Positions 26,998 through 34,809 of a stretch of 64,000 bases of DNA are shown one piece after another. Positions within the stretch are counted from its first letter, which is position 1. Every line of letters begins with the position of its first letter. Below the pieces are notes generated by a model that saw only the letters and a program-made list of their open reading frames with translations, made no database searches and had not been told where the DNA came from. The stretch is from Paraburkholderia guartelaensis (GTDB lineage: Bacteria; Pseudomonadota; Gammaproteobacteria; Burkholderiales; Burkholderiaceae): the NCBI RefSeq assembly GCF_004353905.1, contig NZ_SMOD01000036.1, forward strand, positions 1-64,000, given 5' to 3'. Both the position numbers and the translations under genes were made by a program.

Positions 26998-28002
26998 ATG
27001 GACCGCCTTCAGGCCATGCAAGTGTTCACCCGCGTCGTCGATACCAACAGCTTCACGCGCGCTGCCGAAACGCTCGATATGCCGCGCGCTTCGGTCACGA
27101 CGATCATTCAGAATCTCGAAGCGTTTCTCGGCGTGCGCCTCATGCACCGCACCACGCGCCGTCTGTCGCTCACGCCCGATGGCGCCGCGTACTACGAGCG
27201 CTGCGTGCGAATTCTTGCGGACGTCGAGGAAACGGAAACCACATTCCAGGATCGCAACCGCAAACCGCACGGCAAATTGCGCATCGACATGCCAGGCTCG
27301 ATCGGGCGGCTCATCGTGATTCCGTCGCTGTGCGAATTCCATGGCCGCTATCCCGACATCGACCTGCAACTCGGGCTTTCCGATCGCCCCGTCGACTTGC
27401 TGCAGGAAGGCGTGGATTGCGTGGTGCGCGTGGGTGCACTGCAGGATTCGTCGCTGGTCGCGCGGCGCATCGGCATTTTCGAAGGCGTGTCGTGCGCGGC
27501 GCCGTCGTATCTGGAGCGCCACGGCACGCCGCAAACGCTCGAAGAGCTGGCCGAGCATCGCGCCGTGAATTACTTCTCGTCGCGTACGGGACGCGTGATG
27601 GACTGGGCGTTTCTCGTCGACGGCAAGGAAGTGGAGGTCAAGCTCAAGAGCATGGTCTCGGTAAACGACGCGGACGCTTATGTGACCTGCGGCATCGAAG
27701 GCTTCGGCCTGATTCAGGGGCCGCGCTACATGGTGCTACCGCACCTGAAGTCGGGCGCGCTCGTCGAGGTGCTGCCCGATTACAAGCCGCTACCCATGCC
27801 GATTTCGGCCGTCTATCCGCACAGCCGCCATCTGTCACCCAAAGTGCGCGTGTTCGTGGACTGGATCGCCGAAGTGTTCGACCGCTGCCCGCTGCTGAGC
27901 GGCCGCGCCTCGCTCGACAAGGCCTGCACGATGCGCACGCTCGAAGAGCGCGAAAACGCGCCGGCGCTCGAAACGCCTGTCATTTCGGAATGGGCCGCAT
28001 AA
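26998..28002 (+). CDS. ceoR: LysR-family regulator of the efflux operon
   Basis: A 334-residue LysR regulator. The N-terminal winged helix (about 1-60: M-Q-V-F-T-R-V-V-D-T-N-S-F-T-R-A-A-E, then R-A-S-V-T-T-I-I-Q-N-L-E) is followed by an effector domain (about 90-295). It is divergent from llpE-ceoAB-opcM and matches the place of CeoR/BpeT, which activates this pump in Burkholderia and is linked to salicylate-type inducers. It has a C-terminal extension of about 35 polar residues. GGAGAG lies 6-8 bases before the ATG. Confidence 0.87.
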   Translation: MDRLQAMQVFTRVVDTNSFTRAAETLDMPRASVTTIIQNLEAFLGVRLMHRTTRRLSLTPDGAAYYERCVRILADVEETETTFQDRNRKPHGKLRIDMPGSIGRLIVIPSLCEFHGRYPDIDLQLGLSDRPVDLLQEGVDCVVRVGALQDSSLVARRIGIFEGVSCAAPSYLERHGTPQTLEELAEHRAVNYFSSRTGRVMDWAFLVDGKEVEVKLKSMVSVNDADAYVTCGIEGFGLIQGPRYMVLPHLKSGALVEVLPDYKPLPMPISAVYPHSRHLSPKVRVFVDWIAEVFDRCPLLSGRASLDKACTMRTLEERENAPALETPVISEWAA

Positions 28003-28199
28003 GCTCAGCGGCGTAACGCAATCGCGCTGCGCCAACCCTCAAAGCCGCGTCCGCAAAGGCTTCGCGGGCGCGACGCCGCGATTGTTCCGGATTTTCGACA
28101 ATTGCTTTCGCATTCCGGCCGTTTATCGCAAACGGCTGCGCAACTACATTTGCTCCTGTCGCCGCGACCTACGTGGCACCAGTACAAAAGGAGCAGATC

Positions 28200-28472
28200 A
28201 TGAAACGCACTCTCGCAACCGCCATTGGCGCCACGCTCGTTCTCTCGCTCGCCGCCAGCGCTTCGGTCTTCGCCCAGGAAAACAGCGCCCCGAAAACGCG
28301 CGCTGAAGTGAAGGCGGAAATCGCCGCCGCGTATCGCGACGGCACGCTGCCCTCGCTGAACAAGACGAGCTACCCCGAGCAAAGCCTGATCGGCCGCACG
28401 CAAGCCCAACGCATCGCGCTACAGGAAAGCCGCGCGAACAACGCCCAGCGCGTTGCGCAGGCTGGCGAATAA
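28200..28472 (+). CDS. small periplasmic DUF4148 protein
   Basis: A 90-residue protein with a clear Sec signal peptide (about 1-25, basic M-K-R-T start, cleavage after V-F-A), then the short DUF4148 segment T-R-A-E-V-K-A-E-I-A-A-A-Y-R-D-G-T-L-P. These proteins are abundant in Burkholderia and mostly uncharacterised. AAAGGAGC lies 6-7 bases before the ATG. The next small ORF (28528) may share its transcript. Confidence 0.85.
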   Translation: MKRTLATAIGATLVLSLAASASVFAQENSAPKTRAEVKAEIAAAYRDGTLPSLNKTSYPEQSLIGRTQAQRIALQESRANNAQRVAQAGE

Positions 28473-28527
28473 TTCCACAAGACGCATCGGCATTTCGATT
28501 GCAAGACGAAAAACGTAGGAGTCCAAC

Positions 28528-28602
28528 ATGAATCCGACCGTACCTTCCGAACTCGAGCAATGGGACAACACCACGCCCGTGTGGACGCCGTTTCGGCATT
28601 GA
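28528..28602 (+). CDS. putative 24-residue peptide
   Basis: An ATG with AGGAG 5 bases upstream opens a 24-codon reading frame rich in Pro, Thr, Trp and acidic residues (M-N-P-T-V-P-S-E-L-E-Q-W-D). It has no hydrophobic helix. It may be a real small peptide or the remnant of a longer gene cut by deletion. It is followed by three copies of an 8-base repeat and a strong terminator. Confidence 0.35.
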   Translation: MNPTVPSELEQWDNTTPVWTPFRH

Positions 28603-28620
28603 AGAGTGAAGCGCGCGTGA

Positions 28621-28644
28621 AGATGTAAAGATGTGAAGATGTGA
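28621..28644 (+). repeat. three tandem 8-base repeats
   Basis: AGATGTAA, AGATGTGA and AGATGTGA lie head to tail just before the terminator at 28646. A simple-sequence tract of this kind can vary by slippage. No function is seen. Confidence 0.7.
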
Positions 28645-28645
28645 A

Positions 28646-28677
28646 AAGGCCCGGCGGTTTGGCAACCGCCGGGCCTT
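28646..28677 (+). terminator. strong hairpin terminator
   Basis: AAGGCCCGGCGGTT pairs perfectly over 14 bases with AACCGCCGGGCCTT around a TGGC loop. The A-rich left and T-containing right flanks let it serve both the rightward small genes and the leftward CDF gene. Confidence 0.75.
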
Positions 28678-28681
28678 GGCA

Positions 28682-29587
28682 TTACCGGTTCACGAAATCG
28701 GGCTCGAAAAACACCCAGCGCACGAGGGGAAAGCGTGACTGCAGGTCGGCTTCGATCTCGTTGATCGCTTCGACCATGGTACGGCTGTGCTCGTAGTCGA
28801 GCATTTCGCACTGCACCGCCACCATCACCTCCTTGCCCCATTGCAGGGTAATGAGGCTGATGATGCTGCGAATCTCGGGCCGCGCGCGCAGGAACGATTC
28901 GATATCGCGCCGCATTTCCGGGCTTGCCGATTCGCCGACGATCATCGACTTCACTTCGCGCGCGATGAACCACGCAATCAGCATGAGCAGAATGCCCACG
29001 CCGATCGAGCCGCACGCATCCCATACCGGATTGCCCGTGATGACCGTGAGCAGCACGGCGGCGAACGCAATGGCGAGACCCGCCAGCGCGGCGATGTCCT
29101 CGCCCGCGACGACGAGCAGGTCGGAATCGCGCGTTTCGCGCGCCCAGCGCCACAGCGATTTCGTCGGCGCGCCCTTGCGAATCTCACGCATCGCGCCGTA
29201 AAGCGAGAACGCTTCGAGCGCCACGGAAATGCCGAGCACGACGAGCGCCACATACACGAATCGCAGCGGCTCGCGCGCGATCAGCCGATGCACGCCCTCA
29301 TACACCGAGAACGCGCCGCCCACGAAGAACAGCAGCAGCGCCACGAGCAGCGAATAGAAGTTGATCGCGCGGCCCGTGCCCATGGGATGCAGCGGCGTGG
29401 GCGGCTCGCGCGACTGGCGCAAGCCGAAGAGCAAGAGCAATTGATTGCCGCAATCGGCCGTAGAGTGAATCGCCTCCGCGAACATCGATCCCGAACCCGT
29501 GAACGCAGCGGCAGCGAACTTGCAGACCGCAATGCCGAAGTTCGCAGCGAGCGCGTAGAAGATGGCTTTCGGCGATTCTCCGCTCAT
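28682..29587 (-). CDS. cation diffusion facilitator (CDF) transporter
   Basis: A 301-residue metal exporter with six transmembrane helices and a C-terminal cytoplasmic domain. The helix 2 metal site is H-S-T-A-D (residues 41-45). The helix 5 segment reads V-A-G-E-D-I-A-A-L-A-G, lacking the His of the YiiP-type H-x3-D pair, as is usual in the ZnT9-like CDF branch. Zinc, iron or manganese are possible. It follows selD after a 7-base gap and is likely co-transcribed. Confidence 0.9.
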   Translation of the reverse strand: MSGESPKAIFYALAANFGIAVCKFAAAAFTGSGSMFAEAIHSTADCGNQLLLLFGLRQSREPPTPLHPMGTGRAINFYSLLVALLLFFVGGAFSVYEGVHRLIAREPLRFVYVALVVLGISVALEAFSLYGAMREIRKGAPTKSLWRWARETRDSDLLVVAGEDIAALAGLAIAFAAVLLTVITGNPVWDACGSIGVGILLMLIAWFIAREVKSMIVGESASPEMRRDIESFLRARPEIRSIISLITLQWGKEVMVAVQCEMLDYEHSRTMVEAINEIEADLQSRFPLVRWVFFEPDFVNR

Positions 29588-29594
29588 ACGGTCC

Positions 29595-30662
29595 TCATGC
29601 GACGTCCACGCGCGCCGGGCCTTCGCTCAGTTCGCCGATCACGCGTGCGTCGCCAAAGCCTTCCGCACGGAAGATCGCCAGCACTTCGTCCACGTTTTCC
29701 GGCGCGCAGGCCACGAGCAGGCCGCCCGAGGTTTGCGGGTCGGTGAGCAGCGTGCGTGCGCTTTCGGGCAGGCTGGGCGCGAGCGTGACGGCGTCGCCGT
29801 ACGAGGCCCAGTTGCGGCCCGAGGCGCCCGTGTACACGCCGTCGTCGACGAACTTCTGCACGCCCGGCAGCCACGGCAGCTCGGCGTAGTGCACGCGCGC
29901 CGTGAGATTCGCGCCGCGCGCGATTTCGAGCGTGTGGCCGAGCAGGCCGAAGCCCGTCACGTCGGTCATGGCGTGCACGCCCGGCAGTTCGGCCAGCGTC
30001 GCGCCCGGTTTGTTGAGCAGGGTCGCGGCGGCCACCATCGCCTTGTAGCCCGCGTCGCCGAGTATTTCCTTCTTCAGTGCTGCGGAAAGCACGCCGACGC
30101 CCAGCGGCTTGCCGAGCACGAGCACGTCGCCGGCTTTTGCCGATGCGTTGCGCTTCACGCGCGAGGGATGCACCACGCCGAGCGCCGCCAGGCCGTAAAT
30201 GGGCTCCACGGAGTCGATCGAATGCCCGCCCGCCACGGGAATGCCCGCCGCCGCGCACACGTCCTCGCCGCCGCGCAGCACCTGCGCGATCACATCATGC
30301 GGAAGCACGTTGATCGGCATGCCCACGAGCGCCAGCGCGAGGATCGGCTTGCCGCCCATGGCGTAGACGTCCGAAAGCGCGTTGGTCGCGGCGATGCGGC
30401 CGAAGTCGTACGGATCGTCGACGATCGGCATGAAGAAGTCCGTGGTCGCGACGATGGCCTGCTCGTCGTTGAGCTTGTAGACCGCGGCGTCGTCGGCGGT
30501 CTCGGTGCCGACCAGCAGGTTCGGAAACGCGGTGGTGAGCGGCGTGCTGCGGGCGAGCAGCGCGGAAAGCACGCCCGGCGCGATCTTGCAGCCGCAGCCG
30601 CCGCCGTGCGAAAGGCTCGTGAGGCGCGGTACGGCGGCGCCAATGGCGGGTTTGTCGTTCAT
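29595..30662 (-). CDS. selD: selenide, water dikinase (selenophosphate synthetase)
   Basis: A 355-residue enzyme making selenophosphate from selenide and ATP for selenocysteine and selenouridine. The catalytic region is G-G-G-C-G-C-K with Cys23 and Lys26, matching E. coli Cys17 and Lys20; the catalytic position is cysteine, not selenocysteine. Further motifs: T-T-D-F-F-M-P-I-V-D-D-P and the C-terminal D-P-Q-T-S-G-G-L-L. Start is the M-N-D-K ATG; upstream in-frame codons give no family sequence. No selenoprotein or selA/selB gene is in the window. Confidence 0.96.
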   Translation of the reverse strand: MNDKPAIGAAVPRLTSLSHGGGCGCKIAPGVLSALLARSTPLTTAFPNLLVGTETADDAAVYKLNDEQAIVATTDFFMPIVDDPYDFGRIAATNALSDVYAMGGKPILALALVGMPINVLPHDVIAQVLRGGEDVCAAAGIPVAGGHSIDSVEPIYGLAALGVVHPSRVKRNASAKAGDVLVLGKPLGVGVLSAALKKEILGDAGYKAMVAAATLLNKPGATLAELPGVHAMTDVTGFGLLGHTLEIARGANLTARVHYAELPWLPGVQKFVDDGVYTGASGRNWASYGDAVTLAPSLPESARTLLTDPQTSGGLLVACAPENVDEVLAIFRAEGFGDARVIGELSEGPARVDVA

Positions 30663-30759
30663 GTCTGGAAATCGTCCTGAAAGTGCCGGATGAGTTTTCG
30701 TATTATGGGGCAATCGCCGGACGGGCGATGCGGGCGGCGCGCACGCACCGCGGCGCCGC

Positions 30760-31545
30760 TCAGCCGCGCCCGGCAGCCTGGCCCGCGGCGTTCGCGGCGA
30801 CGCCGCCCGCGTGGAGCGTATCGACGAGCCATTGCGGATCGTCGTGCGGCAGATCGTGCCCCGCCCACGGATGCTCCACGTGCGGCGCGCCCCAGGCCCG
30901 CGCGAGCCGCGCCGAGCAAACGGGGTTCACGAGCCGGTCGCCCCGCGACGACACCACGAGCACCGCACAGCGCGGCACGCCGAGCGCCTTGAAGCGCGCG
31001 GCGGCGGCCAACTGGCGCAGCGCGTTCGCGCGGCTCACATGGGCGCTCTCGCGGATCGCTCGCCACGTTTCGAGGTCGGCCGCGAGCGTGTCGCGGCGCG
31101 CGCAGGTGCGCCCGTGGATCAGGGTCTCGGCAATGTTGCCGCTGTCGCCGCCATCCCAATGCCGCGCCACGCGCACGAGTGCGGGCCACGCCGAGGGCCG
31201 CAAGCGCTCGTACACGCGGCTATGCGGCCGCATGCTCGTGTTCACGAGCACGAGCTGCCCGATTTCTACGGGGTAACGCAGCGCCCACGCCGTCGCCACC
31301 ATGCCGCCCAGCGACATCGCCAGCACGCGGTATGGCGCGCGTGCGCCGTACCGCTGCTGCGCTTCGGCGCGCAGCGCATCCACGTAGTCGTCCACGGCGA
31401 GCGGCGAGCGTACGAGCGCCGCCGTGCCGTTGCCCGGCAGGTCGATGGGCAGCACGCCGTCGCGCGCCGCCAGCAGCGTGGCAAACGCGCCCCAGTGGCG
31501 CGATTCGCGCGTGAGGCCGCGCAGCAGGATCCATGGTTCGCTCAT
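30760..31545 (-). CDS. alpha/beta hydrolase
   Basis: A 261-residue single-domain hydrolase. It has the early L-L-R-G-L-T-R-E-S-R-H-W-G oxyanion strand, D-L-P-G-N-G, the nucleophile elbow A-M-S-L-G-G-M with Ser near 78, an acid in S-S-R-G-D-R-L-V and a His in W-A-G-H-D-L-P. It is an esterase or lyase of unknown substrate. Its ATG overlaps the stop of the M14-like peptidase gene (ATGA), so the two are coupled. A longer in-frame reading upstream lies inside that gene and is rejected. Confidence 0.85.
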   Translation of the reverse strand: MSEPWILLRGLTRESRHWGAFATLLAARDGVLPIDLPGNGTAALVRSPLAVDDYVDALRAEAQQRYGARAPYRVLAMSLGGMVATAWALRYPVEIGQLVLVNTSMRPHSRVYERLRPSAWPALVRVARHWDGGDSGNIAETLIHGRTCARRDTLAADLETWRAIRESAHVSRANALRQLAAAARFKALGVPRCAVLVVSSRGDRLVNPVCSARLARAWGAPHVEHPWAGHDLPHDDPQWLVDTLHAGGVAANAAGQAAGRG

Positions 31546-32576
31546 GTGCCCGGCTTGCGATACCAGTGCCCGATCGCGCTTTTCAGCACTTCCTCGCGTA
31601 TCACGCCCTCGGGCAGCCAGCGCTGCGAGGAATACGCGGCGCGCGTGAGGAACTCGAACAGATTCGCGTGACGCCGCAACACACGCGCGGTGCGATGCTG
31701 CAAGAGGGGATTGAACATGCCCTGGCGCGAAAAGATCTGACGCGGGTTCTTCTTGATCCACAGCCACGAGCCCAGTTCGAGTGTGAGCGGCAGGAAGATG
31801 TTGCTGTTAGGCGCGCGATCGTACGCGCAATCCCACAAGTCGCCGTGCAGTAAATACTGGTGGCTCTGCGGCTCGAAGGTGTAGCCATGATGCGGATGCG
31901 CGCGCTCGAACATCGTCTTGAGCACGTACATTTCGGGCAGATGCCGTATGAGGCGGCGCGTGCGTGCGTACGGAAACCAGATGCTGTCGGTCCAGCCATA
32001 ACCCGAATGGCAGTCGAGCGCGAAGGAAAGCGGGCGCCGCGTGAGTTCTTCGTCGACGATCTTCAGGAGCGCCTGCGCCTCGACCTCCATGGCCGCGCCG
32101 CGCCGCCCCCGATACCACGGCAGCCACGAGCCGACGCGCTGGCCGCCCGCGAGAAAGGGCACGCGCTCGTCGGCGTCCTGCGGCGCGTTGCGCATGAGGT
32201 CGACGCCGTTCGGATTCGCACGCGTGGCGAGCCACATGCCGCCGGGATTGAGGATTGGCGCGAAGACGATGCGCACGGACTCGAGCTGGCGCAAGAGCAG
32301 TTCGTCCCAGGCAAGACGCCCCACCAGTGCGCGCATGTAATCGAGCACGAGCTGCGAGCCGATGCGCTCGAGCCCATGAATGCCCCCGAAAAAACCGATG
32401 CCGGGCGCGGCCGGATCGCGCGAGCCGATTGCCGCCACATACAGAGGAAACGTGCGGCCGCGCACCTCGACTTCGCCTTCGCTGCGAATGTCGAGCCAGC
32501 GTGCGCCGGCATCGAGGATCATCTTGAGATCCTCGTATTCCTCGAAGCTGTCGGGTAGGAAGCTCAGTGCCTGCAT
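31542..32576 (-). CDS. M14-like zinc carboxypeptidase
   Basis: A 344-residue cytoplasmic protein of the M14 carboxypeptidase fold. Zinc ligands can be assigned as His and Glu in G-G-I-H-G-L-E-R-I-G (about 65-74) and His in L-D-C-H-S-G-Y-G-W (about 189-197). N-P-G-G-M and R-x-N-P-N-G-V-D-L are the usual substrate-binding segments. No signal peptide. The catalytic C-terminal Glu is likely in L-T-L-E-L-G-S-W. Substrate unknown. First gene of a two-gene operon with the alpha/beta hydrolase. Confidence 0.85.
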   Translation of the reverse strand: MQALSFLPDSFEEYEDLKMILDAGARWLDIRSEGEVEVRGRTFPLYVAAIGSRDPAAPGIGFFGGIHGLERIGSQLVLDYMRALVGRLAWDELLLRQLESVRIVFAPILNPGGMWLATRANPNGVDLMRNAPQDADERVPFLAGGQRVGSWLPWYRGRRGAAMEVEAQALLKIVDEELTRRPLSFALDCHSGYGWTDSIWFPYARTRRLIRHLPEMYVLKTMFERAHPHHGYTFEPQSHQYLLHGDLWDCAYDRAPNSNIFLPLTLELGSWLWIKKNPRQIFSRQGMFNPLLQHRTARVLRRHANLFEFLTRAAYSSQRWLPEGVIREEVLKSAIGHWYRKPGT

Positions 32577-32789
32577 ATGGCGCCGGGTTTCGTCGCTCGT
32601 TTGGGTGGGGCCGCCCAGGTGGGACCGCCCAGGTCGGGCCGCCGCGTGCGGCCGCTTTGTCTACAACTGCCTTGCGAGTGCCGCCCCTGTCGACAATGAG
32701 TCAGCAATAAGTCAGGAAAACCAGGGACAGCACGTACGTTGCCCATCAATATAGCCGCTTCCCATGATATTGAGCATGACAGATGTTTG

Positions 32790-32807
32790 GCGTCATGTGT
32801 CTGTCAC
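32790..32807 (+). promoter_or_regulatory. Pho-box-like direct repeat
   Basis: GCGTCAT and CTGTCAC are two 7-base TGTCA-type half-sites separated by 4 bases (GTGT), giving the 11-base period of a PhoB box. It is about 95 bases before the -10 candidate, farther than usual. It fits phosphate-starvation control of phosphonate uptake. Confidence 0.4.
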
Positions 32808-32854
32808 ATCTCTCGCGTTTTTTTTCGCCGCTAGAAGGCCGCAAGACATGTAGT

Positions 32855-32864
32855 CGTCTAGACG
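32855..32864 (+). promoter_or_regulatory. CGTCTAGACG operator, candidate PhnF site of phnCDE
   Basis: A perfect 10-base palindrome identical to the core of the larger dyad between phnF and phnG at 53344-53363. It sits about 36 bases before the TAGAAT hexamer and 72 bases before phnC. The rare CTAG centre makes chance recurrence at two phn promoters unlikely, though I could not scan it statistically. Confidence 0.55.
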
Positions 32865-32936
32865 TCGCGACACCTTCACTTAACCGTCACAGTCACTTCC
32901 TAGAATGAGCCCTCGACTACACAGCGACGGATTGTT

Positions 32937-33764
32937 ATGGACGCCATACGCATCGAACGCCTCTCGAAAAGCTTCGACAGCGGCCGCAAGGCACTCGACG
33001 AAATTAACCTGCGCGTAGGCGTTGGTGAGATGGTCGCGCTGATCGGCGCATCGGGCTCGGGCAAATCGACATTGCTACGCCATATTGCGGGCTTCACGGC
33101 TTCCGACCCGCAGCCTTCGCGCATCGAGATTCTTGGTCGTCCTATTCAGCAGGACGGCCGCATCGTGCGCGAAGTGCGCCGCATTCGCCGCGACATCGGC
33201 TTCGTGTTTCAGCAGTTCAACCTCGTGCATCGCCTCACGGTCGAAACGAATGTGCTGATCGGCGCGCTGTCGCGGCTGCCGTTGTGGCGACGCCTCACGG
33301 GCCGCTTTCCGCGTGCCGAGCGCGAGCTGATGCTGGCCGCACTCGGCGAAGTCGGCATCGCGCACAAGGCCGCTGAGCGCGCATCGAATCTCTCGGGCGG
33401 CCAGCAGCAGCGCGCGGCGCTCGCCCGCGCGCTCGTGCAGCGCGCACGAATTATTCTCGCCGACGAACCCATCGCCTCGCTCGACCCCGCATCGTCGCGC
33501 CGCGTGATGGACATGATGCGCATGCTCAACCGCGATCACGGCTTGACGGTGGTCGTCTCGCTGCATCAGGTGGATATCGCCATGGAGTATTGCCCGCGCA
33601 CCATCGCGCTGCGCGACGGGTGCGTAGTGTACGACGGCGCTTCGGCGGCGCTCACGCCCGCCCTGCTGCAACAGCTTTATGGCAACGCCGCGCGCGAATT
33701 GCTCGAACCCGATGCTGCACCGGCCTCGGCAACGCGCTTCGGCGCGCAGCCTCGCGCGGCCTGA
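32937..33764 (+). CDS. phnC: phosphonate ABC transporter ATP-binding protein
   Basis: A 275-residue ATPase of the phosphonate importer. Walker A G-A-S-G-S-G-K-S-T is at 37-45; the N-L-V-H-R-L-T-V-E-T-N-V-L-I-G segment, signature L-S-G-G-Q-Q-Q-R, Walker B I-I-L-A-D-E-P-I-A-S-L-D and the switch His in V-S-L-H-Q-V follow. First gene of phnCDE, downstream of both a Pho-box-like site and a PhnF-type palindrome. Confidence 0.95.
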   Translation: MDAIRIERLSKSFDSGRKALDEINLRVGVGEMVALIGASGSGKSTLLRHIAGFTASDPQPSRIEILGRPIQQDGRIVREVRRIRRDIGFVFQQFNLVHRLTVETNVLIGALSRLPLWRRLTGRFPRAERELMLAALGEVGIAHKAAERASNLSGGQQQRAALARALVQRARIILADEPIASLDPASSRRVMDMMRMLNRDHGLTVVVSLHQVDIAMEYCPRTIALRDGCVVYDGASAALTPALLQQLYGNAARELLEPDAAPASATRFGAQPRAA

Positions 33765-33822
33765 TCACGCAACGCAACCCTTTCTCAACCCGCAACGTTT
33801 CTTCTCACCACGGACCGCCCCA

Positions 33823-34809
33823 ATGAAACTGTTCCGCTCCATGCTCTCCTGGTGCGCCGCCGGCGCCGTCGCGTTTGCCTCGCTCGGCAGCGCGGCCGCT
33901 CACGCTGAAGACCTCAACTTCGGCATCATCTCGACCGACTCGTCGGCGGTGCTCAAGCAACGCTGGCAACCGTTCATCGATGATCTGAACAAGCAGACCG
34001 GCCTGCACGTGAATGCGTTCTTCGCCACCGACTACTCGGGCATCATCGAAGCCATGCGCTTCAACAAGGTGCAGATCGGCTACTTCGGCAACGCTTCGGC
34101 CATGGAAGCCGTGGACCGCTCGAATGGCGAGATCTTCGCGAAGGTGCTCTACGCGAACGGCGACGCAGGCTACAAGTCGGTGCTCATCACGAACGTGAAC
34201 AGCCGCGTGAAGTCGATCGACGATGTGTTCAAGAATACTAAGGATCTCACGCTCGGCTGGGGCGACCCGAATTCGACCTCGGGCACGCTGATTCCGGGCT
34301 ATTACCTCTTCGCGCAGCACGGCATTTCGGTGAACGCGACGAACTTCAAGACCGTGCTGCCGTCGAGCCACGAAGCGAACCTGCTCGCCGTAGTGAACAA
34401 CAAGGTGGATATCGCCACCAACAACACCATCGAGCTTGCCACGTTGCAACAGAAGCACCCGGACCGCTTCGCCCAGGTGCGCGTGCTGTGGACCTCGCCG
34501 CTCATTCCGTCCGATCCGCTCGTGTATCGCAAGGATCTGCCTGAAGCCACCAAGCAGAAGCTGCGCGACTTCTTCTACCACTACGCCAAGACCGACCCGC
34601 GCGAGAAGAAGATCATGGCCGATATCACCGGCTACGCAGGCTTCGCGCCCGCCACCGACGCGCAGCTCCTGCCGATCCGCCAGGTCGCGCTGTTCCAGCA
34701 GAAAGAGAAGATCGCCGCCGACACGCATCTCTCCGACGACGACCGCAAGAGCCAGCTCGCCGCAATCGACGCGAAGATCGGCGCGCTCTCCGCACCTGCG
34801 AAGCAGTAA
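33823..34809 (+). CDS. phnD: phosphonate-binding periplasmic protein
   Basis: A 328-residue binding protein with a Sec signal peptide (about 1-27, cleavage after A-H-A). Family segments: G-I-I-S-T-D-S-S-A-V-L-K-Q-R-W-Q-P-F, I-G-Y-F-G-N-A-S-A-M-E-A, and G-W-G-D-P-N-S-T-S-G-T-L-I-P, whose Ser/Thr residues bind the phosphonate group. Its stop overlaps the phnE start by one base. Upstream in-frame codons run into phnC and are not used. Confidence 0.96.
   Translation: MKLFRSMLSWCAAGAVAFASLGSAAAHAEDLNFGIISTDSSAVLKQRWQPFIDDLNKQTGLHVNAFFATDYSGIIEAMRFNKVQIGYFGNASAMEAVDRSNGEIFAKVLYANGDAGYKSVLITNVNSRVKSIDDVFKNTKDLTLGWGDPNSTSGTLIPGYYLFAQHGISVNATNFKTVLPSSHEANLLAVVNNKVDIATNNTIELATLQQKHPDRFAQVRVLWTSPLIPSDPLVYRKDLPEATKQKLRDFFYHYAKTDPREKKIMADITGYAGFAPATDAQLLPIRQVALFQQKEKIAADTHLSDDDRKSQLAAIDAKIGALSAPAKQ

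Larger units (their letters stand above)
32577..32936. other. intergenic region before phnC
   Basis: About 360 bases between the divergent M14-like gene and phnC. It holds GGGCCGCCCAGGT-type direct repeats (about 32609-32645, near the M14-like start), a Pho-box-like pair, a T8 tract, the palindrome CGTCTAGACG and a TAGAAT -10 candidate (32901-32906). Confidence 0.6.

Noticed and set aside
28682..29587. Missing helix 5 His in the CDF transporter
   Set aside because: The V-x3-D pattern is usual in the ZnT9-like CDF branch, so it is not an anomaly.
29595..30662. Possible selenocysteine in SelD
   Set aside because: The catalytic position is an ordinary cysteine codon and no in-frame TGA is present.
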